NCBI GenBank assembly: GCA_030062745.1
Contig: CP099841.1
Location: forward strand, 3,906,001 to 3,970,000
Reading direction: 5' to 3'
Length of the DNA stretch: 64,000 nucleotides
Source of the DNA: Capitulum mitella
Lineage: Eukaryota; Arthropoda; Thecostraca; Pollicipedomorpha; Pollicipedidae
Part shown: one piece after another, positions 35,563 to 47,269 of the stretch
How positions within the stretch are numbered: position 1 is the first letter of the stretch
How the letters are laid out: each line of letters starts with the position of its first letter
Made by a program: the position numbers and the translations under genes
Notes under the pieces: model-generated
The model's database searches: none
Seen by the model: only the letters and a program-made list of their open reading frames with translations
Told to the model about the DNA's origin: nothing

Positions 35563-37305
35563 GTCAGTGCCCGACGGCGGTACCTCAGGGTCAGGTCAGT
35601 GGTCACAGGGCCGCATCTCCGAACCAGGTCTGTGGCCACAGGGCTGTACCTCAGGATCAGGTCAGTGGCCGAGTGAACTTGTTAGACGGTTAAGTTTGAA
35701 TGGGGAAAGTTCAGTTCTGGTTCAAGTATGTTGTGAGACGGCGGAGTGCTTGCCAGGGTTTTTGACCACTATTGGACTATTTTATTTCGTTTTTCCTTTT
35801 TATGAAACTATAGCTGATTGGAAACCCTCGTATGGCTGTAGAGGTCCGAGGAAACCGGGGTTAAAGAGCGAAATTTTCGTAAGTGGAATCGTTGTTCCAA
35901 GGAAAATAAACGTCGCGTGCTTCCAAAACTGGCGGGAAGTTTCCTAGCTGTTTTACTATTCTGCGAAAGCAATGCGTTTAGTCTGCTTTAACAAGAATCA
36001 ACTTATTGCGATTTAAATCTCTTTGCGATGTAAAGCTCAGGAAAAACTAACAATGCCAACTCTCACCTTTGTTCAAAGATCTCGAAATGCATTAACTCTA
36101 GAGTGCCGTCACTGCCTAAGTCCGCGTCGACCAGTTTTCCCGACGTTCACCTCCTCGCCTCCCAGCACACCCTCACCTCAGCCCGTGCTCCTGTCCCACC
36201 AGCCGGGCCTCGCACCTCCGACCGCCCCGGCCAGGGAGCGTGCCCGCGCCTAGCCACCAGCTCCGCGCGTACCGTGGCCGCCCTCGCCCCCCCCCCCCCC
36301 CCGGCAGGACCCCAGCATCACCTCAGCAGGGCGGCGCCGGCCCGACTGCGGCGCCGCCGGCGGCTCTGATTGTCCGTGACGCGGCGGCCTCCGCCCTGAT
36401 GCCGTCCCGCTTCCGGTCGACTCCGGGACGGCGCCGGCCGGCCTGCATCGCCAATGTCATCAGCGCTCGTTAGCCGAATAAAGCGGAGCGCGCTGGAGAC
36501 CCCCGGTGCCCCGCGGCGAGCCGCCGCCCGGGGCGGCCGACTGCCGACAGACGAGGGACGAGATCTGGCCGGTTGGCGCAGAGCCGGACGGAGGTGCCGG
36601 ACGGGGCGGGCCAGCGCGAAAACAACATGATTCATTGGCTGGTCATTTAGGCGGCCCCGGGGACGATTGTGCGGAAGACTGGTGTATGAGGAGCGATTTT
36701 TCACGGCCTGGCCTGGTGTGGTGGTCGTTGGTCGTCCCGGGCAGAAGGCGAAGGTCAACCGCGAAACTCCACATAAGGAAATATTCCTTCCTCGCCAAAA
36801 ACGGAGGAGTTCGTATCTGATGTTTCCAAGACATCGCTTTCACCTAATCTTTTTGTTTTCTTAATTGTTTAATTCCTTTGTTTGTTTTATTTAATTGTTT
36901 TAATTGTTTAATTTCTTTCTTCTTAATTTATTTGTCTTAATTCAACGTGATGTAGTTGTTCAACGCAAAATGCTAGCTACAGAGTCCCGGCACCCTTCTT
37001 TTGTGATCTCAGCTCCACCTCAAATCGGATTCACTTCAGGCCTGAAAGCTGATGTAGGAGCTGTCTCCTGAGACCAGCCATGATATCCTCCCCATTTGAA
37101 CTTCCCCGCACCCCACACCACGCTCCCACCCCACTGCGAACATAGCGCCGTTCTTGCGAACCCTACCTCGGTCTCGCAATTCAGCCTGGATGGCCCCGAT
37201 TGATCCGGCAAATCGTCCTGACCTCCCACTGGCCCTGTGGACCCTGCTGACCTCAGACTAACCCCGCTGCCCTCCCACTGACCCTGTGGACCTTGCTGGC
37301 GGCAG
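35563..37305 (+). other. Syt4 intron 2
   Basis: 1.7 kb. It begins with two extra donor-like copies (TCAG|GTCAGTG at 35595 and 35661). It contains a GC-rich island (about 36100-36640) with a 14-bp poly-C and ends with a 50-bp-spaced duplication of CCTCCCACTG-CCCTGTGGACC just before the acceptor. No other gene is seen. Confidence 0.6.
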
Positions 37306-37522
37306 GTACAACTCTGAGAAGGCCGCCCTCCTGGTGACGATAGTCCAGTGCTCCGGCCTGCCGGCTCGCAGTCAGACGAATGCCAGCAGCGACCCGTACG
37401 TCAAACTACAGCTGCTGCCGGAGCGCCAGCACAAGGTCAAGACCCGCGTGCTGCGCAACACCCGCGATCCCGTCTACGAGGAGGACTTCACCTTCTACGG
37501 CATCCAGTTCAACAAGCTGGAG
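37306..37522 (+). CDS. Syt4: Synaptotagmin 4, exon 3: first part of C2A
   Basis: Residues 160-232: [10 protein letters not shown], then Ca2+ loop 1 ([16 protein letters not shown]), the basic strand [24 protein letters not shown] and NKLE. C2A is a C2 beta-sandwich that in most synaptotagmins binds Ca2+ and acidic lipid through five Asp residues. Here loop 1 has Asp189 (in SDPY), but the first ligand position is Ser182 where vertebrate Syt4 has Asp. The TFYGI and VKTRVLR strings are typical of Syt4/Syt11. Acceptor GGCAG|G, donor GAG|GTGAGG; the exon ends in phase 0. Confidence 0.93.
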
Positions 37523-38509
37523 GTGAGGCGGCCCCGGCCGGCTGACCGGCGTGAGTTTGAGGCAGCTCCGTGAACGGCTGAGGATTGATTGTTTACAGAT
37601 GGTGCGTGCGGTGTTCTACAGCTCCACGGTGCGGGAAGGCAATGCTGGTTTCGATACGCTGCGAGCGAACTGTCGAGCTAAGATATCGTTAAAGACACAC
37701 GTATCAGCAAAACAAGCTCTTTGCTATTAGTGAAGAGTGCGAGGTGTTGGAAACGTAAAGAGCACTCGTTACTCGTACCAACATTTTAGAGGTGCCGTTT
37801 AATTTACTGTATAACGTTTCAAACGTAAGATTCTGACTGACAGACAATTACTTGTACTGGTGTCATACTCAAATGCTTACTTTGGACTGTCACAGTCTAT
37901 TTTCCGAACCGCGCGTCTGAATACGGAAACAGACGAAAACTAAGTTTGCATTGTGGGGTTAAAAAAAACACGTTGGCTTCTCTGCGAATTTTTCTGAAAG
38001 CAAGCTGGCTCGGCATGCAAAACGCTTTTCACTCCCGAGCGCTTTGAGTTGTTCGTCTTTCAACTAGGGCTCCACGTCGTCAGCCTTTATTCGAAGAGCC
38101 AGGCAGCAACTACCGCCCAAATGCATTCAAAAGACCTCATTGTGACCTAAGGTTTTTCGCAAAGAGTGGAAATATCTCCTTTCATCGAAGCGTAGCAAGG
38201 CTGGAAACGTTAGATTAAGTTGTGCATTGTCCGTGGGACAACGTCGGCCTAGTATTGATCGACAGTGACAAAATCAGTGTGTTTACGTCGTAAAAAGCCC
38301 ACAAAGTTTTGGAGCACAAAAACACCTCAGCAATGAAGCCGCAATCGGACAGCAAACGCATCGCTTCCGCTGCCATGTTCCAAGCTATGAAAATATAAGG
38401 AACGTGTCAGTTTTAGTTTAGGCCGGTGTGCTAGGGCGCATCTGAGAGCCTGCGTCGCACAGCTACCGGCAAAAGCAGGCGATCACCACCCACTCCTGCT
38501 GCCCCACAG
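37523..38509 (+). other. Syt4 intron 3
   Basis: 1.0 kb, GTGAGG donor and CCCCACAG acceptor, with the acceptor preceded by a pyrimidine tract. Ordinary composition and nothing else recognised. Confidence 0.7.
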
Positions 38510-38662
38510 AGCGCCACGCTGCACTTCGTAGTGCTCAGCTTCGACCGCTACTCGAGGGATGACGTCATCGGCGAGGTGCTGTGTCCAATGTCGAGCGTCG
38601 ACCTGTCGGAGCAAGACGTCACCTGCGAGCTAGTCCGAGAGATAGCGCCGCGCAGCATCAAG
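38510..38662 (+). CDS. Syt4: Synaptotagmin 4, exon 4: end of C2A
   Basis: Residues 233-283: [23 protein letters not shown] then [10 protein letters not shown]. In loop 3 the ligand positions read Ser242, Asp244, Asp250. Syt1 has Asp at all three, and Ser at the first is the hallmark of Syt4/Syt11, known to weaken or abolish Ca2+ binding by C2A in vertebrates. Together with Ser182 in exon 3, this C2A keeps only three of five acidic ligands. Donor ATCAAG|GTCAGTCGGG, phase 0. This donor sequence is repeated along the following 250 bp of intron. Confidence 0.93.
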
Positions 38663-38915
38663 GTCAGTCGGGTCGTCACGGATTCACCTCAAGGTCACCC
38701 GGGGGTGAGTGTCAAGGCTAGTCGGAGGTCAAGGTCACGAGCTGAGGTCAAGGTCATCCCGGCGTGGGTGTCGAGAGCAGCCGGGCCGTCAAGGTCAACT
38801 CGGCGGCAGATGTCAAGGTCAGTCGGGTCACCACGAGCTAACGTCAAGGTCACCCTGGGGCGGATGACAAGGTCAGTCGGGGCGTCACCGGCTGACGTCA
38901 AGATCAGCCGGGACA
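38658..38915 (+). repeat. TCAAGGTCA array starting at the exon 4 donor
   Basis: Exact TCAAGGTCA occurs at 38658 (spanning the exon-intron junction), 38689, 38729, 38748, 38789, 38813 and 38844. One- or two-base variants lie at 38712, 38867 and 38898. Spacing is 19-41 bp, often 31. Several copies extend to AAGGTCAGTCGGG, the same as the real donor. It may be a degenerate tandem duplication seeded by the splice site. TCAAGGTCA is also the extended half-site bound by monomeric nuclear receptors (FTZ-F1/NR5A, ERR). Confidence 0.85.
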
Positions 38916-39539
38916 GGTGTTGAGCGGGTGGATCCAGCGGAGTGAACCCAGGGTCGGCCTGGTCGTCCGTGGGCAGGCGTCAAGATTATGCAATGCGCCA
39001 ATGGGTGGATGGAAGATCAGTTCGGGCTACCGATGGGAAACGCCACTGCAGACCGGTCAGCAGGACTGGTGTCAATGTCAGATAAAACAGGTCATCAGGG
39101 GTCGGGTGGACATCGCGGTCACGCCGGTCACCTGGGAGCGAACGTCAGCGCAGGCCGGCCAGGTGATTTCCCCTGCGGAAAAGAGGAAGAGTGGCGTAGG
39201 TTGAGAGAAAACAGCTGATTCAAATCCAAAAGTTGTGAGCTGGGTGGAAAATGCATCGGTTGCTATGCTGTTTTATTTATCCCAATGGACGTATCCGATT
39301 AATCCGTCGTAAGACCCCCACTTTCTCTGTGTTTCTATTTCAATGATTTAAATGATTCCAGCCGCAATTGCGGTTACAATAACGTCTCCTTTTGGCATGA
39401 CCGTAACGAATTTCAAACGATTTGCATTTCAAGCAGAACTAAATGTTCTCACACATTTCCGCAGGCCTGTCACCCAGTCGCATTTGAAATGCCAGTCCGT
39501 CATACTGTCTGCCCATTCTCGTTCGCTGTGTGCCACTTA

Positions 39540-40140
39540 GGCGTCCTCCAGCGTCATAATCGACGCACTAGCGCGTCATTTAATTGGGACGAAGGCGCCG
39601 CGCGGGCCGTCACATCATCATCAGCTGGCCACTCATGAGGCGCGTCCGGCGCAATAAATCCTCCCCAGCCGAGCGATGAAAATGTAAATCGTCAAATGAA
39701 AATGCAAATGCGATTTCTCGGCGGCGCGAGCTGATAATTGAATCCTCGCGGCGGAATGTCGCTCCCGCGAGGTCCGGCGCGGCGGTCGGCCGCTCGGATA
39801 TCAGTCTTTTTCTTCTCCTCTGGCAACATCTGGCGGCGCCGGCGGTGGCCGGCCGCGGCGGTGGGCATCGATTGGGCGGCGCGGGGACCCGCAGGCGGCG
39901 GCGACACCGGCCGACATGAAAAGAGCGTCGGACGCGGCTGCCGGCGGGCGTCGTCCGTGCGTCGCCGCGCCCGTCTACCGACGCACAAAGCGTGCCGACG
40001 GCCACCGGTGACGTGCCCTCCCCACCCCCGCCGCCGGAGGATCCGCCAACCCACCCGCCTGCCGTGCCAAGTTTCGCCCACGCGCCCCGGGCCGGTTGTG
40101 GGACGGAGAGCGTTTGGAAGCGGTTCGCGTGGGCGATTGA
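39540..40140. promoter_or_regulatory. GC-rich intronic island
   Basis: CpG-dense, with AT cores such as CATTTAATTGGG and GATAATTGAATCC embedded in GCGGCGG sequence. Open frames on both strands overlap and lack domains. By composition and position it may be an intronic enhancer; that is inference only. Confidence 0.3.
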
Positions 40141-40405
40141 ATAGTGAATGCCGATTGGATTACAACGAAAAAAATCATACCAGTATTTTGTAAGTGGTTA
40201 TGCTACATCGAACGCTCCATGGTATGAATATTTTTAATGCGAATGTATCGCATTAGGAACCTAGTAACGGTAACCATAACCAAGCTTAGCCAGCTTGTAT
40301 GTCAAGATGGAAGACATAGATGCAAACATAGAGGATAGATAGGCGGGCCATAGATGACAAACATAGATGATAGACGTCAGTCACCCTTCGCTGGACCAGT
40401 CCCGA

Positions 40406-40625
40406 CAGGTATCGTGCGTTGAACCAAAACCTTGATAACCGTTCTGCATTGGACCAAAACCCCGGCAACCATCCTACATCCGACCAGAACCGCAGCAGCT
40501 GCCTTCAGCGGGAGCGGAGCCCCGGAAGCCGTCCTCCGTCTGAACCCGTTGCATTGGATGGAAACACTGCTAGCCGCCATCGGGCTACAGTCCCCCCAGC
40601 CGTCCTATATTGGAGCGGGGTCTCG
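40406..40625. repeat. Degenerate 30-bp minisatellite
   Basis: Successive units of 30 bp follow the pattern TGCATTGGACCAAAACC-CGGCAACCATCC, starting near 40406. The first four are readily aligned, and later ones drift (GCATTGGATGG, CCGTCC). Confidence 0.6.
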
Positions 40626-40639
40626 GCGCACGCCATACA

Positions 40640-41620
40640 TCGGAACAGTGGCTCGGCCCCGTGACCAGAGCGTCTGGCGCCGTCTCAGCTGTCGACGGCC
40701 GCCGTTAGCCGGCCAGTTGACCGAGATGGCGCCTCCAGCCGGCCCGATAGCCACCACCGTCCGCCATTACCAGCGGCCAGAAGCGAACAAATTGGCCGGG
40801 CGAGCCGGCGCCGGCGCCCGGGGCGGTCCGAGGCGCCCGGGCGGAGTCGCCGCCCGAGGCCGCCCGAGTCGCCGCCCGAGGCCGCCCGGCGCCGGCTCGC
40901 CGCGACTCGGCGGCCGCCGCTAATGAGATGCAATCGCAGCCGTCGCGCGCAAATGGAGGGCTTAAGTGAGAGGCAGCTGGCCGGGAACCCGGAGCCCGTG
41001 CCGTTAGTTCCGGCCTCCACTGGCGCCCAGGTGCTCGGCGAAATGGAATGGCCGCCGGTCGACAGTCGCCTGAGACAGGGCCGCGTCCGCCGCTCCGACG
41101 GCGTCCGTCGAGGTCGACGGCGTCGCCCGCCGAGCCGCCGGCGGCCGCCGCCGCGGCGCCGCCCTCGTTCGCCACCATCAGGACAGAGGAAACGAATGAC
41201 GCGCATCATTAGGGCCGGATTATTGGGGACGGAAGAAGCTGGTCGTAGTCTGGTCGCGCGCGCCGGCGACGCGCGGTCGGACCGCCCGTCCGCCGACCGA
41301 CGTCCTTCCCGGCACTCCCGCGCTCGAAAACAACCACGACCACTAATGACCGTCATTTGGCGAATAACAAGACGCTCAATTTCCGGAGCCTCGTCTTCTT
41401 ATCTTCCGATCGGCGGCCGCGCTCCGCGTGCCGAGCAGGGATCGACCGTCCTAGCCGGCCCTCGGCCGGGCCGCAGAGTCGGCAGAGGCCGGGCTGCGGC
41501 CGCCGGCTCGGCCGTTGAAGTCGGCAGCGGCCGGCCTCGGCCGCCCCGTTTCCATTCACTCGCGGCCGACTTTGTTTGCCAAACTTGCTCAGACGTCTGC
41601 TGGCGCTCCGAGGCTGATAA
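40640..41620. promoter_or_regulatory. Large GC-rich intronic island
   Basis: Nearly 1 kb of GCC/CGG-rich DNA containing GCGGCCGCCGCTAATGAG and ATCATTAGGGCCGGATTATTGG, that is, TAAT cores inside CpG-rich blocks. Frames up to 235 codons exist on both strands at once, which argues for composition and not coding. Candidate cis-regulatory DNA. Confidence 0.3.
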
Positions 41621-44600
41621 AGGCGACTGAAGTCCGTGTTGATCCGCCGGCAGCAACGGTACAACTTTGTTTAATAACGCTGGAAATGTGTTTCTTGGCG
41701 TAGGCGCAGCGAGCTTGTAGATTTCAATGGATATTAGACCCACAGCAGCTGCACTGGAAATCGGTAATGCACCTAATACGCACACTAACTAAATACTCAC
41801 TGCATTGCATGCATGCTGTGGCCATCCATTATCAAAAAAGTTCCCACACTGGCAACTAAAATTGAACAACTTTCGATCATATATTGCTTAAAAGGGCTAA
41901 TCGATTTCTGGAGCAGGCATAGCTGGATGCGTCTTTAAAGAGCAGTGAAAAACTTCGTAACTTTGATAAAGCGGTGAAAACCGTTAGTTCCGGTGCGCGT
42001 ACGTTTCTAAAGAAGAAATACTCTGCTCTATCCTAGTCGTCCGCTCAATGTCTTGTAGAAGCTAACCTCTAAGGCTAAATTGGCACCCAGGTTTAGTGAT
42101 GACGAGTCGGCTAATGGCATTTCTGGCGGTTGTTCCACCATCCATCCCGGATATTTTCCGCAAGACTAAGGGAGCAGGTTGGAGGGCAGATCAGCTGCTC
42201 ACGTCAAGACTCGCTACCGGCGTACAGTTGGCTGCCACTTCAGCCAGTACTCGGTGAGACATGGCCCAGAGGTCACTGCGGTCACTGAGGTCACTGCGGG
42301 GTCACGGGTCACCCATCTGCGGCAGAGGGAGGCCGCTGAGAAAGCTGCTGCCCTGGACGGCACTTCCCAGTTAGAGGCTTCATTGTCGCAGGTTTGTTCT
42401 TCCGCCTGCGAGGGCGGCGACGTATGTACCACTTCCCGGCCAGAGGGCGGAAGCTGTCAGGTACGACAGGGTGACTGGGAACAGCCTCCGCGTGCTGTAT
42501 CCCATTAGAAGCTCAACGTTTCGTGTGCGCAAGAGTCTGCTCGCCAGGTTAACGATTGTCTTCCAAATAATGCAGCTCATTGTCCAACCATTTTGTTAGA
42601 GGATTTGACGTCTGCTTTATCAGGATATATACGTGCATATACGTGTATGTAAGCGCGAGGGTGCTACCAAATTCGTGTTGTGCTTTTCCTTCTGTCTACA
42701 GACGAACTACTTAGTAATTCCGAGAGTTCCGTAAACCGAAGCACTAGGCTTATGCGCCTGAGAGCAAACGGTGTGTTTCAGCAAAGTTGCTAAATTTGAC
42801 TCACAGATTTGTTGAGAATAGCTGAATGTACTACCCGACAGCAGTCCACTTTAAGTTGCTTGATCATAGAAACTGAGACACACCTATGACGTCTGTTCTC
42901 CTAATCCGAACCATGTCCGTCACTTAGCGCAGGAAGGAGACACGAATGGCCAAGAACCCATCTCTTGCAGCTGTCGTGTAGGAATGTCGAGCAGCAGTAG
43001 CAACAGGCAACGTTCCTTCTTACGAAATACTGTTTCCGGATTGTCACTGCATATGGGCCATGGTGAAGGACTAGATCAACTTCTCCGCAAGTTGCACATT
43101 TCGCCGCGGCGTCAGATTGTTAAGAGCAGTTTTGCCCAAAATGCGCGCGACTTGGTTTGTGACGCGTGATCAATGTGCGTAGCGTCTTGTCGACAAGTAC
43201 AAATAGGCCCACATGTTCCGCAAACCTGTAAACGCACAGGTTTCATGAACAGCCCTCTGAGACCCCAAACATGCCGAAGATCACCATGCTCCGCTGCGCT
43301 GTGAAGAGAACCGCATTCAACGTGGAACCGTTGTCCCGGCAGCGAACCACTCGGCACCACGCTCCGTCCCGACGGCACGCCAAGGACTCGTCTGGTTCAG
43401 CCCCGCTTTCGCCGTCCTCTGACCTCTGGAGGACGAAAGCGGCCCGCTCGCCGTCGCGAGGCGCGTGATATTTGGTAACTGTCGGCCTCGGCGGATTTTC
43501 CAGACACGCGGTCTGAGCTCGCATGCTGGCGGGAATCGCCGAAACGACCGGACGGCCGCCCGAGGTATTCCAGACACGGTCTGGCCTCAGAAGTTCGGTG
43601 CAGGCGGAGCCTCGGATCGGCACCGCTGTCACGACGCAGCCGTGTGTCGGCGCGGTGGGCCGGAGCCTCTCGGGTCGTGAAATCCCCGGTTGAGTTCTCC
43701 CTTCGAATTCCGCAGGACGGCGACCGGCATTAGTGAGCGTGCCTCAGCTGGCCGGTCGTGGTCCAACTCGTCGTTAAATAGTCTAACTTTGACTCGGTTA
43801 AAGTTGGCTGGCCCTTCGCGCAACATTCATCTCCGATGCGTGTGGGGCTGGTGAGGACGCTGAGAACGCTGTATTCTGGGCACGGCCCGAGGACCGACCG
43901 GAGCAGTCTATCGGGGATTTGAAAACTTTGCAGATCGCCTCCCGGAAGAGCCAACTTGGCGGAGGATGGTAATTAAAGATCTTATGTTGGTCGGCAACTG
44001 AAAGTCTACCTGGGGCTTGCCAAATCATCTGAGAGCTTCGGTATGTGGCAAAATGACCAAAGAAAGCCATCTTGACTTTCCATTTCATTCCAGATGTTAC
44101 CTCCCAAACATAGACCACTGAAATTATTAGCACTATCCCTTGCAAATGTGCCATATAGACAAGTGTCGATTATCGGAATCCAAAGTCCGAGTTTTCTAGG
44201 ATTTTCCGATTCCCGATTCGGAAATCGGTCGGAGATAGCACTTCTTTCTTGCAAAGAAATGGACTAGAACCAAATGTTGCTTAGCGTTCCAGTTCTAAAC
44301 TAAGTTTCAAGCGTGGCACAAAACTATCATTTTGACAGTCACGCAGCACCATGGTTGGCTAAGTTTTTGTACTTTGCATACCCAGTTCAGTTCCATATCT
44401 TTAAACGCTGGTGGGCCCCGGGGGCATCTTCGACCCCCCTCCCAATCGCGATTAGGGGGCCAAATGGTCCTTTGTCCCCCAAAAGGGCATTTTGCACTAA
44501 ATGTGCTGGAAATATAAATATTTTTTTTCGTATATGAAGTAACATATGAAATTTTCACTTTTCATTTGCGAAGAACATGACTATTTAGAATAAAAAAATA

Positions 44601-45284
44601 AACGTCACATTTGGATTTTGCATCCAATGTACTATTAGATTCAATGTTAAACACGGTGGGCCTTTCCCACACCAGCTCTGCCAACGCGCTTCGAATGGTG
44701 TTTCTCGGGGCACCGCGGCCTGCCGCCACTTCTCCCAGTTTCCCCTGCCCTTGGTGTCAGGTGCCTGAGGCGGTGCGGAAGGGGGGGGGGGGCAGTCATT
44801 GTTTAGGGTTGTGGTAGCAGGACAGTATCAAGTAATCTTAAACAACAACATTAATCGCCAAATATATTGAATGGCCGGGAAATACATTCGCACATCGATG
44901 ACGCCGTTATGCGCGGCAGTCACAGACCGTTTCTACCACGACGTCTGTTTACAAGTTTCTAACACTTTGAATGATGGGCTGCATGAAGTGACGTGCGTTT
45001 CCACCTCTGTTTCTCTAACTGACTTGAACAGATGGATCCTCGCTTCCTTTGATGGCGCGCGACCCCGCAAATGTGCTGCTTAACAGAATCTGACATCTAC
45101 ATCCTCAGACATTACGTAAATGATATGGAGGACTGAAAATGTGACATGGTCTTTAATTTTTTATGCTATATCTTGCAGCATGATGGCAGATGAAGAGAAA
45201 ATAATGAGAATTTGAAAATTCCTGTTAGTACATTAAAAGTTCGAACGCTTCATTACATACAGGCACGTTCAATATCATCAAGCA

Positions 45285-46430
45285 AAATTCTTCTCGTTGA
45301 CCTTTATAGGGGCAGAGCGGAAGTCGAACACGTCCTTTAGAACCAGGAGTTGGTTGGTCGTCGGCCTTTGAAGACTGGCTCGCGTTCTGTGTCATTTCAC
45401 TTTACCACCAGTCCCGTCACAAGAACCTTTTCCATGGTATGTCACAAAATATGGCCATGCACAAGTGCAGTTAAAAATCGCGTTGATGGAGACGCGTGTT
45501 CCAAAAGTTGTATTTATTTTTATATTGTTCAGCTGAACCGTCGGCGAAATAGCAGATTTTCTGGAGCGCGTTGTTTTCCTGTTTTAGCAATTCAGTTTCA
45601 TTCTTCTGAAAGAAGGTGTATAACCGTGTCCGTTTTGTGCCGCGTGCAGTGGCTCATCACTCGCAAAAAATTGCTGCCACGTCGTCGCCGTCTTTCGCCC
45701 TCAAGTATGCCAAGGAACGGATGCATTGTTGCTTGCGATATATCCCAGTGAAAACCTTCATGGCATCTGGAACTAAAAATGAGTAGTTTTCCGAAAAGTC
45801 TACACACACAATGACCTCTTCCTCCTTCAAAGACATCTTCATGCCTCTCAGTTACGCATTTTGTTGCTTTGCGACGAAATAATGCCTTGTTAGCTTCGTA
45901 AGTTCCGAATTCATCTTCTCGATAGATTTCTCGATAGTTTGACGCAGCGTCACCAGTGTTGTGAGGTCTGCATTTATCCACTTTATTTCGCTTCTTCGGC
46001 GCCGCTTAGTTTTTGCAAGTCCGTTAGAACGGGGTGGAGGTGCTCCTGCTCGCGGAGCAAATTACCCAGTATCTCAATATGCATGCTTTGTTTGTGAGTG
46101 CGCAGACTGTTTTTAACATCAGAGACTCCAGTGACTTCACTGGCGCCGGAGTGCAGCGTCAGTTTGGGATTCTAGTGGTGGACACAGATACAGGCCTAGT
46201 GCGTTCCCGTGACCCGGCCAGCCAGCGCACCATGGCGGGCGGAACTTGGCCAAATGATTGAAAACGACATTAGCGGTTTCATTTTTGTAAATGTGAAAAA
46301 ATCGTCGAACGTCAGGTAGAGTCAGGCGTTTCTGTTGCGGCTTTTTATTGCCCGGTGGCACTCTAGTAATATCGTTTCGTTCGAAAAACTTTTCAACGGC
46401 CCCTTCTCCCTCTTTTGACACGGAATTTCA
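45285..46430 (-). pseudogene. Decayed transposase-like gene, antisense in Syt4 intron 4
   Basis: Reading the minus strand from 46430 down, pieces of one protein appear in order in shifting frames: EKFFERNDITRVPPGNKK and NHLAKFRPPWC (about 46400-46220); a segment with RHYFVAKQQN (about 45880); EEVIVCVDFSENYSFLV (about 45815-45770); HWDISQATMHPF (about 45750-45715); ADGSAEQYKNKYNF (about 45550-45505); and YHGKGSCDGTGGKVK (about 45440-45400), then ASLQRP. I know this motif series from uncharacterised, transposon-associated proteins found in many invertebrate genomes. The acidic residues in VDFSENY and ADGSAEQ would suit a DDE-type nuclease, but I cannot name the superfamily. At least three frameshifts and several stops make it a relic. 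Confidence 0.65.
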
Positions 46431-47269
46431 AGGGCTTTTCATAGTGGGTGTTGCAAGAATCCCCTGATCCGCCTTCAGTTTTCTGGCTCGTTTGACCCTG
46501 TGTAAGACAGCGCCGAATCTGTTCGCTGTTTGTTGCCGGGTGGAAGGAGACAGTAGGACGTACCCGGGCTGCTGGATTTTTCAATCATTTCCGTCATCAT
46601 TGTTTCGTGGAGCTTATTCTGAGTTTTGTTGGGTTCCGTCCTCTTCGGAATCTTCTATTTCAAAGCCGTATGCTGATTTCAAACGCCTTTGCAGCCGTCG
46701 GGTAGCTGAATGCAGTTTCCCCCGTGCTTTTTCTTACGTTTATGACTTGATAAAGTCTGGAACCAAAAAATATAAAAATATCGTTTGGTTCGAAGTTTTT
46801 TATTCTTGCAGGATTGTCCTGTCTTTGAAAGACCCATCAGCAATACCAATTAGGAGAAAACTTACCAGAATATCCGGGTTTGTGCGTGATCAGAATAATT
46901 TATTTGGCCTACGATAGCATCATAGCATATGCATGACCATTTTTGGTAACCCATAGACGTTTTCTGAAGTCCCTGTACCCCGTCCCATTGCACATCGTTT
47001 CAGCGTGCCGTCTTTTTGAAAAAAATCTTTGTTTTTATATACAGATATCACATACATGTATTTAGCAGTTCCCGACATCAGTTGTCTTGTGTCACATCAA
47101 ATCACAAATCAGCTGGTCTTAAAAGCATTATCTTCCCGGGTCATCATCACCATGGACTTCCGTTCATTCATGGCGTCTCCCCGAGGGTCCCCATGATGTC
47201 GGCCAGTTGCTGTGTCATTATCCTCTTCTCCTGGTTTCTCCTAGAGAGCAGGGACGACCCAGTGTATGA

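Noticed and set aside
34729..35676. 315-codon + strand ORF covering the CT repeat and exon 2
   Set aside because: It reads the CT microsatellite as a (Ser-Leu)n run and then exon 2 in the wrong frame. The true frame gives the synaptotagmin membrane anchor and linker.
40685..41630. Overlapping 223- and 235-codon ORFs on opposite strands
   Set aside because: Both strands are open over the same CpG-dense island. Arg/Pro/Gly-rich products follow composition and no motif is present.
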